A stretch of 64,000 nt of DNA, taken from positions 1-64,000 of the forward strand of contig CALFNR010000183.1 in the NCBI GenBank assembly GCA_937903005.1, given 5' to 3'. Under the pieces are notes generated by a model that was given only the letters and a program-made list of their open reading frames with translations, searched no databases and was not told where the DNA came from. The translations under genes and the position numbers were made by a program. This stretch comes from Clostridium_AI sp002297865. Its GTDB lineage: Bacteria > Bacillota > Clostridia > Lachnospirales > Lachnospiraceae. Below, in pieces: positions 17,006 through 25,550 of this stretch (position 1 is its first letter; every line of letters starts with the position of its first letter).

Positions 17006-17797
17006 ATGAAGCAGATACCACAGACTGAGCTTAAAACAAGAGAGATTGGAAAACAGATATTTTATTTTGATGAGATTGATTCAACGAATCTAGAGGCGAA
17101 AAGACACCAGGAAGACGAAGGTGGTCATGGAAAGGTGTTCGTAGCAGAGCAGCAGAATGCCGGAAGAGGAAGACTTGGACGTTCCTGGGTGTCCCCTAAG
17201 GAGACGGGGATCTGGATGTCCATCTTACTGAAACCAGATTTTTCTCCTGAGATAGCATCACAGGTTACTATTTTAGGGGCTCTTGCAGCAGCAGATGCCA
17301 TCCGAAAAGTAACAAAACTTGATTGTCAGATAAAATGGCCCAATGATCTTGTTCTTAATAAGAAGAAGGTTTGTGGTATTTTAACGGAAATGGGAGTTTG
17401 TGACGGACGGATACAGTATCTGGTTCTTGGGATGGGAATTAACGTGAATACAGAATATTTTCCAGACGAAATACAGGACAAGGCAACTTCCTTAAGACTG
17501 GAAGGAGAAATGGTTTATTCAAGAGAAAGCATTATTGCAGAAATCTTAAACAGCCTTGAGCTGTATTATAATGACTTTTGTGAAAATGGTAGTCTGAAGA
17601 AGGTTGTAAATTACTATAATTCCATATTGATAAGTAAGGGGAAAAAAGTTAAAATAGTAGAGAAAATGAAGACAGACATTGGAGTTGCACTTGGAATAGA
17701 TGAATTAGGAAGACTCAAAGTTCGCACAGAACAGGGAGAAGAAAGAACCATAGTATCTGGTGAAGTGTCTGTTCGTGGCCTTTATAGTTATGTTTAG
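17006..17797 (+). CDS. birA: Biotin--protein ligase, monofunctional
   Basis: 263 residues. It activates biotin with ATP and transfers it to carboxylase carrier lysines. GRGRLGRSWVSP is the biotinyl-AMP loop, KWPNDLVLNKKKVCGIL holds the biotin-binding Lys, and a C-terminal SH3-like domain (about 215-263) follows. The N-terminal winged helix of bifunctional BirA is absent, so this enzyme cannot itself repress biotin genes. It begins the run of closely spaced genes reaching to the PPi-phosphofructokinase at 21558. Confidence 0.93.
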   Translation: MKQIPQTELKTREIGKQIFYFDEIDSTNLEAKRHQEDEGGHGKVFVAEQQNAGRGRLGRSWVSPKETGIWMSILLKPDFSPEIASQVTILGALAAADAIRKVTKLDCQIKWPNDLVLNKKKVCGILTEMGVCDGRIQYLVLGMGINVNTEYFPDEIQDKATSLRLEGEMVYSRESIIAEILNSLELYYNDFCENGSLKKVVNYYNSILISKGKKVKIVEKMKTDIGVALGIDELGRLKVRTEQGEERTIVSGEVSVRGLYSYV

Positions 17798-17867
17798 TAT
17801 GTTTGATAAATGTAAAAAAGGCAATGATATAAGTAGAATGCGCAGGGTTCGCAATCGGAGGTATTGT

Positions 17868-18218
17868 ATGGATATAGAGAATAGAGTATTATGTGCGTCC
17901 AGCGCGTATGAAGAAAAATATTATTTTAACGAATTTTATTCAGGCATTCCGTCTGCAATTCAAGATGAGTTAAAAATTATGTGTGTAACATTTACATCAG
18001 ATGTTGGTGGAATTTTAAGTTTAGAATTTGACGAAGAGGGTAATTTAGCATTATCCGTTGGGGCAGACGAAGGTGATTTGCTTTATGATGAAATCGGAAG
18101 CGGATTGAAAATAAAAGAGATGCAAAGAAACAAAAGTGAATTGTTTGAAGCACTCGAAACCTATTATAAAGTTTTCATCTTAAAACAGGACTTATCCGGT
18201 CTGTTAGATGAAGAATAA
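17868..18218 (+). CDS. Conserved Lachnospiraceae protein, DUF6145-like
   Basis: 116 residues, acidic, no membrane segment. YYFNEFYSGIPSAIQDELKI and GGILSLEFDEEGNL suggest a small alpha/beta domain. It resembles what I recall as DUF6145, which I cannot check. The start is ATG 17868, preceded by GGAGG; the longer frame from 17760 overlaps birA and lacks a ribosome-binding site. It sits between birA and a Dabb protein, conserved company but no known function. Confidence 0.6.
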   Translation: MDIENRVLCASSAYEEKYYFNEFYSGIPSAIQDELKIMCVTFTSDVGGILSLEFDEEGNLALSVGADEGDLLYDEIGSGLKIKEMQRNKSELFEALETYYKVFILKQDLSGLLDEE

Positions 18219-18239
18219 AAACTGAGAGGAGAAAAAGTC

Positions 18240-18545
18240 ATGATTAGACATATCGTTTTATTTGATTTTGCCAAAGAGGCCGAAGGAAAAACTGCCATTG
18301 AAAATGCGGTGATTGCTAGAGACATGCTGTTAGCATTACAGGATAAAATCGACGTTCTTAGAAGAATGGAGGTTGGAATCAATGATGCGGAAGCAGATGA
18401 TACCAATTATACGTTAAGTTTAGTTTGTGACTTTGATTCTTTTGAAGATTTACAGACATATCAGGTACATCCAGAACACTTAAAAGTGGGAAGTTTCATT
18501 GGAAAGGTAAGAACACAGAGAAGCTGTGTGGACTATGAAATATAA
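18240..18545 (+). CDS. Dabb (stress-responsive A/B barrel) protein
   Basis: 101 residues with the Dabb pattern: MIRHIVLFDFA as strand 1, a long helix, a central VGIND strand segment, and HPEHLKVGSF near the C-terminus. These dimeric ferredoxin-like barrels have varied and mostly unknown roles. GAGAGGAG precedes the ATG. Position in the operon, 11 bp before coaX, gives no direct hint of substrate. Confidence 0.8.
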   Translation: MIRHIVLFDFAKEAEGKTAIENAVIARDMLLALQDKIDVLRRMEVGINDAEADDTNYTLSLVCDFDSFEDLQTYQVHPEHLKVGSFIGKVRTQRSCVDYEI

Positions 18546-18556
18546 GGTGGAAAAGT

Positions 18557-19324
18557 ATGATTTTAACAGTAGATATCGGAAATACGAATATAACAATAGG
18601 GATGTTTGAAGGAGATAAAGTAGTTGGTACATTTCGTATGACAACTAATATCTTAAGAACCTCAGATGAATATGGAATTTTCATTAAGGATGCAATTATT
18701 GCAAAAGGTTTTGACGGGGAAGTGGAAGGCGTTATCATTTCCAGTGTTGTTCCAAACATTATGTATTCTTTTGAGAATGGCATTATAAAGTATTTTAATA
18801 AAAAGCCAATTATTGTTGGTGTCGGAACGAAAACAGGAATTCGTATAGAAGCTAGAAATCCTTCAGAGGTTGGTGCTGATCGTATTGTAGATGCAGTGGC
18901 AGCATATGATTTATACGGTGGTCCAGTTCTTGTAATTGACTATGGGACAGCAACTACCTTTGATGTAGTATCAAAAGATGGAGCATTCGTTGCAGCTATT
19001 ACTTGTCCAGGAATTAAGTTAGCAGCTAATGCGTTATGGTCAGGAACAGCTAGACTTCCAGAGATTGAGATTAAGAAACCGGAATCTATTCTTGCGAAAG
19101 ATACCATTACAAGTATGCAAGCGGGACTAGTTTATGGCTATATTGGACAAACTGAGTATATTATCAATAAAGTGAAAGAAGAATTAGGTGTAGATGAGTT
19201 ACGCGTTGTAGCAACAGGTGGTCTTGGCAGAATTATTGCAGATGAAACAGATTTAATTGATAAGTATGATCAGGGCTTGACGCTGTATGGATTGAAACTC
19301 ATTTACGATAAAAATAAAAGGTAG
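18557..19324 (+). CDS. coaX: Type III pantothenate kinase
   Basis: 255 residues. It phosphorylates pantothenate in the first step of CoA synthesis and is not feedback-inhibited by CoA, unlike CoaA. DIGNTNITIGMF at residues 5-16 is the ASKHA phosphate loop, GADRIVDAVAAY follows near residue 108, DYGTATTFDV near 130, and VVATGGLGRII near 215 is the adenosine motif. Full length. It overlaps nothing and lies 5 bp before the dihydrouridine synthase. Confidence 0.95.
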   Translation: MILTVDIGNTNITIGMFEGDKVVGTFRMTTNILRTSDEYGIFIKDAIIAKGFDGEVEGVIISSVVPNIMYSFENGIIKYFNKKPIIVGVGTKTGIRIEARNPSEVGADRIVDAVAAYDLYGGPVLVIDYGTATTFDVVSKDGAFVAAITCPGIKLAANALWSGTARLPEIEIKKPESILAKDTITSMQAGLVYGYIGQTEYIINKVKEELGVDELRVVATGGLGRIIADETDLIDKYDQGLTLYGLKLIYDKNKR

Positions 19325-19329
19325 TTAGA

Positions 19330-20310
19330 ATGAGTTTAAAGATAGGAGATATCACAGTAGATGGTAATTTAGCGTTAGGACCAATGGCAGGAGTAACAGA
19401 CCTGCCTTTTCGTGTGTTATGCAAGGAACAAGGTGCAGACCTAATTTATACGGAAATGGTTAGTGCAAAAGGCATCTACTATAAAAATAAAAATACGGAT
19501 GCCCTGTTAGAGATTCGAGAGGATGAAAGACCTGTAGCATTACAGCTATTTGGTTGTGATCCTGAGATTATGGGAAGCATGGCAGCGCAGATTGAACATC
19601 GTAACTTTGATATCCTAGATATCAACATGGGGTGTCCAGTACCAAAAGTTGTGAACAATGGAGAAGGTTCGGCCTTGTTAAAGACACCAGAACTTGCGGG
19701 GAAGGTTGTGGAATCTATCGCAACTTCCATAAAAAAACCAGTTTCCGTAAAGTTCAGAATCGGTTATGATGAGATAGATAAAAATATTGTGGATTTTGCA
19801 AAACGAATGGAAGCAAGTGGAGCCCAGTTAATTGCGGTTCATGGAAGAACTAGAGCCCAGTATTATAGTGGGACTGCAAACTGGGATGTTATTCGTCAGG
19901 TGAAGGAGGCAGTATCTATTCCAGTATTAGGAAATGGAGATGTGTTCACACCGCAAGATGCAAAAGCAATGCTCGAACAAACAGGATGTGATGGAATTAT
20001 GATAGCAAGAGGAGTTCGAGGAAATCCATGGTTATTCAAACAGGTAAAGGCATATTTAGAAAAAGGGGAATTTATTCCGAAACCAAGTTGTGAAGAGTTA
20101 GTTAAGATGGTACTTCGTCATGGAAAACTCCAAGTAGAATGGAAGGGCGAAAATATCGGAATCAAGGAAATGCGAAAGCATGTAGCATGGTATACAACTG
20201 GTTATAAAAATTCGGCAAAACTTAGAGGTAGGGTTAACGAAATCAATACGTACGCAGATTTAGAAGAAGTCATGTATGCGTTTTTAGATATGAATCAACA
20301 AATACAATAG
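19330..20310 (+). CDS. dusB: tRNA-dihydrouridine synthase (DusB-type)
   Basis: 326 residues. FMN-dependent reduction of uridine to dihydrouridine in tRNA D-loops (some Firmicute homologues also act on 23S rRNA). LGPMAGVTDLPFR at the N-terminus, INMGCPVPKVV with the catalytic Cys near residue 101, VKFRIGYDE, and AVHGRTRAQYYSG are all present. The C-terminal helical tRNA-binding domain (about 245-326) is intact. The coaX-dus gene pair is common in Firmicutes. Confidence 0.94.
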   Translation: MSLKIGDITVDGNLALGPMAGVTDLPFRVLCKEQGADLIYTEMVSAKGIYYKNKNTDALLEIREDERPVALQLFGCDPEIMGSMAAQIEHRNFDILDINMGCPVPKVVNNGEGSALLKTPELAGKVVESIATSIKKPVSVKFRIGYDEIDKNIVDFAKRMEASGAQLIAVHGRTRAQYYSGTANWDVIRQVKEAVSIPVLGNGDVFTPQDAKAMLEQTGCDGIMIARGVRGNPWLFKQVKAYLEKGEFIPKPSCEELVKMVLRHGKLQVEWKGENIGIKEMRKHVAWYTTGYKNSAKLRGRVNEINTYADLEEVMYAFLDMNQQIQ

Positions 20311-20337
20311 CATAATAGTATTAGGAGGAATGATGGG

Positions 20338-21558
20338 ATGTCTAATCAGGTAAATCTTTTAGTTGCGCAATCAGGAGGACCTACCGTAGCAATTAATTCA
20401 AGTCTTGCAGGAGTAATTAGTCAGGCGATGGCTAGTGGGAAAATCGATCATGTATATGGAGCCAAGAATGGAATCCAGGGAGTATTAAAGGAAGAATTAA
20501 TTGTGTTATCCGAATTATTTGATAATGAAGAGAAAATAAAAGATTTACAACATACACCATCCATGTATTTGGGGTCTTGCCGTTATAAGTTAAAAAACCC
20601 AAATCAGGATGAAAGTGATTATCTAAGAATTATTGAAGTATTAAAAAAATACAGCGTGAAATATTTCTTCTATATTGGTGGAAATGATTCTATGGATACG
20701 GTTGCAAAGCTTTCTAAGTATGCCAAAGAGAAAAATTGTGAAATCTATGTAATGGGAATACCAAAGACAATCGACAATGATTTGAGGGCCATTGACCATA
20801 CACCAGGTTTTGGAAGTGCCGCAAAATATATTGCTACGTCTATTCTGGAAATTGCACATGATACAGCAATTTATGATATGGAAAGTGTGTTAATTGTAGA
20901 AATTATGGGTAGAAATGCAGGATGGCTGGCAGCTTCTAGTGTTTTGGCAAGGACAGAATACTCTACAGCGCCGGACCTTATTTATCTGCCAGAGCGACCA
21001 TTTTCAACAGCAAGTTTTGTAAAGGATGTTCGAGAACAGTTAAAAAGAAAGAAGCAGGTTATTATTGCAGTTTCTGAAGGAATTCGTGATATGGAAGGAA
21101 CTTATGTATCTTCTCAGACTGCCAATACCGATCAGTTTGGTCATGTTCGTCTAAGCGGAACTGGTAAATACCTAGAACATCTCATTCATGATACAATCGG
21201 TTGTAAAGTGCGTTCTGTAGAACTGAATGTGTTACAAAGATGTGCGTCACACATTGCATCTCTAACAGATATTGAGGAAGCATTCGAGTTAGGAAAATGT
21301 GGTGTTAACTATGCTTTAGATGGCGTGACAGGACACATGGTTCGACTTCTTCGCACCAGTGATGAACCTTATACAGTTGAGTATAGCGTAGAGGATATTG
21401 ATAAAATTGCCAACGAAGAGCGTATGGTACCACAAGAGTGGATTAATGAACAGGGAAATGATGTGACAGAAGAAATGGTTACCTACCTTAAGCCTCTAAT
21501 TCAGGGCGAATCTATGCCAAATTATCAAGGAGGATTGCCACAATACTTATTTTATTAA
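20338..21558 (+). CDS. PPi-dependent phosphofructokinase
   Basis: 406 residues of the PfkA superfamily. QSGGPTVAINSSLAG opens the protein. Two positions separate PPi- from ATP-dependent enzymes: the glycine of GGDGS is replaced by Asp in GGNDS, and GIPGTIDND is GIPKTIDND, with the Lys that occupies the ATP site. Both indicate use of pyrophosphate, saving ATP in glycolysis and making the step reversible. The assignment is inference from these residues. AGGAGG precedes ATG 20338. Confidence 0.88.
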   Translation: MSNQVNLLVAQSGGPTVAINSSLAGVISQAMASGKIDHVYGAKNGIQGVLKEELIVLSELFDNEEKIKDLQHTPSMYLGSCRYKLKNPNQDESDYLRIIEVLKKYSVKYFFYIGGNDSMDTVAKLSKYAKEKNCEIYVMGIPKTIDNDLRAIDHTPGFGSAAKYIATSILEIAHDTAIYDMESVLIVEIMGRNAGWLAASSVLARTEYSTAPDLIYLPERPFSTASFVKDVREQLKRKKQVIIAVSEGIRDMEGTYVSSQTANTDQFGHVRLSGTGKYLEHLIHDTIGCKVRSVELNVLQRCASHIASLTDIEEAFELGKCGVNYALDGVTGHMVRLLRTSDEPYTVEYSVEDIDKIANEERMVPQEWINEQGNDVTEEMVTYLKPLIQGESMPNYQGGLPQYLFY

Positions 21559-21593
21559 CTAGGAAAGTCCTCTGCGAGTCCTTCCCTAGTTAA
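21555..21593 (+). other. Hairpin after the phosphofructokinase gene
   Basis: A 13-bp imperfect stem (21555-21567 with 21581-21593) overlaps the stop codon. It lacks a downstream T run; TAATAAAAAA follows instead. So it may protect the 3' end or terminate weakly, but it is not a standard Rho-independent terminator. Confidence 0.5.
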
Positions 21594-21600
21594 TAAAAAA

Positions 21601-21735
21601 GTGCCCTAAAAAGCAGGGAACAGGATGAACACGAGCGACTATATTCTTTACCCATCGGCGCGGCAAAGTGTGAGTTCCCTGTAGTAGACTGAAAACGCGA
21701 GGGTGTGAGGAACTCACACTTTGTTCTAAGTAAGT
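21601..21735. ncRNA. Structured intergenic element with alternative pairings, identity unknown
   Basis: Within the 432-bp gap between the phosphofructokinase and asd, 21664-21678 and 21709-21723 form a perfect 15-bp inverted repeat with a 30-nt loop. CAGGGAAC (21614-21621) can instead pair perfectly with GTTCCCTG (21674-21681), which uses part of the same left arm, so the two folds exclude each other. On the minus strand the element ends with a CCCT/AGGG stem and six T residues. It is either a small RNA, a leader switch or a dispersed repeat; I see no second copy in this window. Confidence 0.4.
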
Positions 21736-21785
21736 GGCAGTAACCCAAAGATAATATTAAGCATACTAGTAGATATAAACAAAGG

Positions 21786-21947
21786 AATATGAATAAGTTT
21801 TTAGGGCTTATTCATATTTCACAAAAATTAAAGTTTTTCGTGGTTTTCGTTTGCTTTTTTAAGGAAAAGAGAGTAATATACTTAATACAAAGACAAATGT
21901 TCGCGTACGGAAAACAGCAGAGAAAATTTTGTATGCGAGAACTGTTT
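21786..21947 (+). promoter_or_regulatory. asd upstream region with two hairpins
   Basis: AATATGAATAAG (21786-21797) pairs perfectly with CTTATTCATATT (21807-21818). Further down, GTTCGCGTAC (21899-21908) pairs imperfectly with 21931-21942, and AAACAG (21912-21917) can compete by pairing with CTGTTT (21942-21947). No lysine-riboswitch core is recognisable. A structured leader is possible, but no clear promoter is visible to fix the transcript start. Confidence 0.3.
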
Positions 21948-21990
21948 ATAGTACATACAAAACATCTTATAGGGAAAGAGGTATTTAATT

Positions 21991-23076
21991 ATGAGCGAAA
22001 AGTTAAGAGTAGGTATTTTAGGTGCGACAGGTATGGTTGGACAGAGATTTATTGCACTTTTAGAAAATCATCCTTGGTTTGAAGTTGTAACAGTAGCTGC
22101 AAGCCCAAGAAGTGCAGGAAAAACCTATGAAGAAGCTGTTGGCGGACGTTGGAAAATGGATACACCAATGCCAGAGGGTGTAAAGAAGCTAGTAGTTATG
22201 AATGTAAATGAAGTAGAAAAAGTAAGCCAGTCCGTAGATTTTGTATTTAGTGCAGTAGACATGTCTAAGGACGAAATCAAAGCAATCGAAGAAGAATATG
22301 CGAAAACAGAAACACCTGTTGTTTCTAACAATAGTGCACATAGATGGACACCAGATGTTCCTATGGTTATTCCAGAAATCAATCCAGAACATTTTGAAGT
22401 AATCAAGTATCAGAAAGAGCGATTAGGAACAAAGAAAGGCTTCGTAGCGGTAAAACCTAACTGTTCTATTCAAAGTTACACACCTGCATTAGATGCATTA
22501 AAAGAGTTTGGACCAAAATTAGTGGTAGCTACAACATATCAAGCTATCTCAGGTGCAGGAAAAACATTTAAAGACTGGCCTGAAATGGTTGAGAATGTAA
22601 TTCCATACATTGGCGGAGAAGAAGAGAAGAGTGAACAAGAACCTCTTAAAATCTGGGGACACATTGAAGATGGCAAGATTGTAAAAGCAGAAGGACCAGT
22701 TATTACAACACAGTGTATTCGTGTACCAGTATTAAATGGCCATACTGCAGCAGTATTTGTTAACTTTGAAAAGAAACCAACGAAAGAAGAAATTATTGAA
22801 CGTTGGAGAAACTACAGTGGTCTTCCACAAGAACTTAACTTACCAAGTGCTCCAAAGCAATTCATTCAATATTTAGAAGAAGACAATCGTCCTCAAGTTA
22901 AGTTAGATGTTGACTATGAAAATGGTTTTGGCGTTTCTTTAGGAAGATTAAGAGAAGATACTGTATTCGATTATAAGTTTGTTGGTTTATCTCATAACAC
23001 AGTACGTGGTGCAGCAGGTGGTGCAGTATTATGTGCAGAGTTATTAAAAGCACAAGGTTATATTGAGAAGAAATAA
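21991..23076 (+). CDS. asd: Aspartate-semialdehyde dehydrogenase
   Basis: 361 residues, the long archaeal/fungal-like subclass also found in Lachnospiraceae. NADPH-dependent reduction of aspartyl phosphate to aspartate semialdehyde, the branch point to lysine/diaminopimelate, threonine and methionine. GILGATGMVGQRF at residues 8-20 is the dinucleotide loop; C158 in KPNCSIQSY is the catalytic Cys; RVPVLNGHTAAV carries the substrate-binding residues. GGGAAAGAGG precedes the ATG. It stands alone, followed by a strong terminator. Confidence 0.94.
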   Translation: MSEKLRVGILGATGMVGQRFIALLENHPWFEVVTVAASPRSAGKTYEEAVGGRWKMDTPMPEGVKKLVVMNVNEVEKVSQSVDFVFSAVDMSKDEIKAIEEEYAKTETPVVSNNSAHRWTPDVPMVIPEINPEHFEVIKYQKERLGTKKGFVAVKPNCSIQSYTPALDALKEFGPKLVVATTYQAISGAGKTFKDWPEMVENVIPYIGGEEEKSEQEPLKIWGHIEDGKIVKAEGPVITTQCIRVPVLNGHTAAVFVNFEKKPTKEEIIERWRNYSGLPQELNLPSAPKQFIQYLEEDNRPQVKLDVDYENGFGVSLGRLREDTVFDYKFVGLSHNTVRGAAGGAVLCAELLKAQGYIEKK

Positions 23077-23091
23077 ATAAGATGGAAATAG

Positions 23092-23131
23092 AAAAGAACC
23101 GACTCTTCAAAGAAGAGCAGGTTCTTTTTTT
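23092..23131 (+). terminator. asd terminator
   Basis: Stem AAGAACC..CTCTT/AAGAG..GGTTCTT with a two-base internal bulge on each side, followed by a T7 run. It sits a few bases from the convergent gene's stop codon at 23136. Confidence 0.85.
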
Positions 23132-23135
23132 AACC

Positions 23136-23936
23136 TTATTTCGTTTCAGGTAAGTCAAATAAATACCGAATAAAAGCAAAAATATTTTCTTTATGTGGTG
23201 CATCACATGGAATTGCTAAAATAGGATTACTGATAGTACCGTGTAAATCCTTATATTTTTTACAGCCAGATAAATCAATACCTACTACAAAAGGCTCTCC
23301 ATCTTCATAGGATGGCTGTGTAGAATTGTCCATTACCTCGTCAAATGATTTCTGGTTATCTTTACTTGTATCATCACTATCCAACTGTATATTGGCAGTT
23401 AATAATTTATCAGACAAAGCGTCTTTTATATCATCGGGCAAATAAGTATCTAAATTTGCTAAGAATCCATAATAGGCATATTGCTTGAAATAATTTTCAT
23501 CTAATACAATTGTATCAATTACACCAGTATACATTATGGTAGTGAGTTTCTCGTCGCCAGTCATAGTAGATGAACCAGGTGCAAAAGAGAAATTATCATC
23601 AATATTAATGATATGATACTTATCTGTCTTTATTACGCCTGATAGATCATTTTTCATATTGGCAACAGAATCTTCATCAAGAGTATCCATTAGAACCGTA
23701 ACGTATAAAGCTTCCTCTTTGTGAGGTCCTAAAACTACTACCCCAATATATATTAGAAAGCCTGCCAGTGCCAATCCTATGATACACTTCACAAGATAGT
23801 AATCTTTGAAGAAAGTCCATTTATCTTTGCCATCTAATTCTTTCCAAGTCTTTTTTACGGATTCTTCTTTGCGTTTTGCATAAATAGAAGCATCATCATT
23901 TAAAACAGTTTTTTTTACTTTGGTTTGTTTTTCCAT
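23136..23936 (-). CDS. Hypothetical single-pass membrane protein
   Basis: 266 residues. A charged cytosolic N-terminus (about 1-50) is followed by one membrane segment (about 54-77, LVKCIIGLALAGFLIYIGVVVLG) and a 190-residue extracellular part with no cysteine framework I recognise. VLMDTLDEDSVANM and LDENYFKQYAYYGFLANLD recall extracytoplasmic solute-sensor domains, but this is weak. I prefer the second ATG (23936), spaced correctly from AAGGA on the minus strand; ATG 23945 would add three residues. Monocistronic, between two terminators. Function unknown. Confidence 0.65.
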   Translation of the reverse strand: MEKQTKVKKTVLNDDASIYAKRKEESVKKTWKELDGKDKWTFFKDYYLVKCIIGLALAGFLIYIGVVVLGPHKEEALYVTVLMDTLDEDSVANMKNDLSGVIKTDKYHIINIDDNFSFAPGSSTMTGDEKLTTIMYTGVIDTIVLDENYFKQYAYYGFLANLDTYLPDDIKDALSDKLLTANIQLDSDDTSKDNQKSFDEVMDNSTQPSYEDGEPFVVGIDLSGCKKYKDLHGTISNPILAIPCDAPHKENIFAFIRYLFDLPETK

Positions 23937-24040
23937 GGTATCCATCCTTTATTATGTATCTAGTGTAGAAACACCTTCTATAGTGTATCATAGCTATAAG
24001 TTGAAAGGAACAATTATATTATAAAAAGTTTATAAAGACA

Positions 24041-24072
24041 CAAAAAGATCCTCACGAATGAGGATCTTTTTG
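24041..24072. terminator. Bidirectional terminator
   Basis: Perfect 14-bp stem CAAAAAGATCCTCA/TGAGGATCTTTTTG with a 4-nt loop and internal A/T runs on both arms. On the minus strand it lies downstream of amt, and it also insulates the upstream side of the membrane-protein gene. Confidence 0.8.
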
Positions 24073-24149
24073 CTAGATTAATTAAGGGTATTACGATATG
24101 TATGTCAAGTCAATAAGACTTATGAAGCATTATTATATATGTTGAATTA

Positions 24150-25382
24150 TTAAAGTTTAAACTGGAAATCAGCATAAGCACTGCATCCATGTTCATGAAC
24201 ATCAAGTCCATCTTCTTCTTCCTGTCTAGATACTCGTAAACCAATTGTTTTATCAATAGCAGTGAAGATGATAAAGGCTGCAACTGCTACAAATGCTCCA
24301 ACAGAAAGAACTCCTAAGCACTGAATTCCGAAGAATTTAATACCACCACCGTAGAATAAACCTTTATCAACATCGAATAAACCAGTTAAGAGTGTTCCAA
24401 TAATACCACATGCCCAGTGAACACCAGTAGCGCCAACAGGGTCATCGATTTTTAAGACTCGGTCAACAAATTCAATTACGAATACGACTGCGATACCACA
24501 AATAACACCGATTGCGATAGAGCCCCAATAAGATACACAGTCACAACCTGCTGTAATGCCAACAAGACCTGCTAATGAACCATTCAGTGTCATGGAAACA
24601 TCAGGTTTTCCATAACGTACCCAAGTAAGAATTAATGTTGCTAATGTAGCAGCAGCGGCAGCTAAGTTTGTTGTAATAGCGATATCACCTACGTTAGAAG
24701 TAGCAGCTGTTGTAGAACCACAGTTAAATCCGAACCAGCAGAACCATAAGATAAATACACCTAATGCACCAATTGGAAGGTTGTGCCCTGGAATAGCCTG
24801 AGGCTTTCCGTCTTTATCGTATTTTCCAATTCTAGGTCCAAGTATTTTGGCACCAATCAAGGCACACCAGCCACCTACGGAGTGAACTGCAGTGGAACCA
24901 GCAAAATCATGGAATCCAATATCGGATAACCAGCCATTACCCCATATCCAGTGACCTGTAACCGGATAAATGAAGATAGAAATACAAGCACTGTATACTA
25001 AGTAAGCCGAAAACTTTGTACGTTCTGCCATAGAACCAGATACGATAGTAGCAGCAGTAGCGCAGAACACAGTTTGGAAAATCAGAAACACACCAAATGG
25101 TAATCCATTAAAAAGTCCATCGGCATCACCTAATTTAGAAGGATTAAAGAATCCACTTGTTCCGATGATAGGATTATCACCACCAAACATAATTGCAAAT
25201 CCTATAACGAAGAAGAATAGGGAGCCCATAACAAAGTCCATCATATTCTTCATAATAATGTTACCAGAATTTTTTGCTCTGGTAAAACCAGCTTCAACCA
25301 TTGCAAAACCAGCTTGCATAAAATAAACAAGAAATGCTCCGAGCATTGTCCAGACAATATTTATGTAAAATTGTGCATCCAT
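24150..25382 (-). CDS. amt: Ammonium transporter (Amt family)
   Basis: 410 residues, about eleven membrane segments. It conducts ammonium across the membrane and is closed by binding of the GlnK T-loop. MQAGFAMVEAGFTRAKN near residue 25, DFAGSTAVHSVGGWCAL near 160 with the first pore His, and GATGVHWACGIIG with the second pore His near 320 are present. Start set at ATG 25382 with AGAGAGG upstream; the frame reaching 25511 adds 43 residues overlapping a terminator. Downstream partner of glnK, separated by a terminator-like hairpin. Confidence 0.94.
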   Translation of the reverse strand: MDAQFYINIVWTMLGAFLVYFMQAGFAMVEAGFTRAKNSGNIIMKNMMDFVMGSLFFFVIGFAIMFGGDNPIIGTSGFFNPSKLGDADGLFNGLPFGVFLIFQTVFCATAATIVSGSMAERTKFSAYLVYSACISIFIYPVTGHWIWGNGWLSDIGFHDFAGSTAVHSVGGWCALIGAKILGPRIGKYDKDGKPQAIPGHNLPIGALGVFILWFCWFGFNCGSTTAATSNVGDIAITTNLAAAAATLATLILTWVRYGKPDVSMTLNGSLAGLVGITAGCDCVSYWGSIAIGVICGIAVVFVIEFVDRVLKIDDPVGATGVHWACGIIGTLLTGLFDVDKGLFYGGGIKFFGIQCLGVLSVGAFVAVAAFIIFTAIDKTIGLRVSRQEEEDGLDVHEHGCSAYADFQFKL

Positions 25383-25471
25383 AATAACCTCTCTTTCTAT
25401 GCAGCGAATCTTATAAATAAGATGTGCATGTAAACTAAATTTTCGATTAATATCGCAACCCATAATGTAGT

Positions 25472-25507
25472 AAAAAAAGAGGATAATACTTCTAAAAAGC
25501 ATTATCC
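25472..25507 (-). terminator. Intergenic terminator/attenuator between glnK and amt
   Basis: On the minus strand an 11-bp stem (25481-25491 with 25497-25507, one G-U pair) is followed by TCTTTTTTT. Placed between glnK and amt, it should let the PII gene be transcribed more than the transporter, with readthrough into amt. Confidence 0.7.
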
Positions 25508-25550
25508 CCATTGATAATAATCTGTTTTATGTATATTTTCATATGTACTA

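Noticed and set aside
17760..17867. N-terminal extension of the 116-residue protein
   Set aside because: It overlaps birA and lacks a ribosome-binding site; ATG 17868 has GGAGG.
21741..21990. Lysine riboswitch before asd
   Set aside because: The gene context fits, but none of the conserved L-box core motifs is visible and no terminator precedes the start codon.
21789..22082. 97-residue frame overlapping the asd start
   Set aside because: It overlaps asd out of frame and lies in a hairpin-rich leader; composition is not coding-like.
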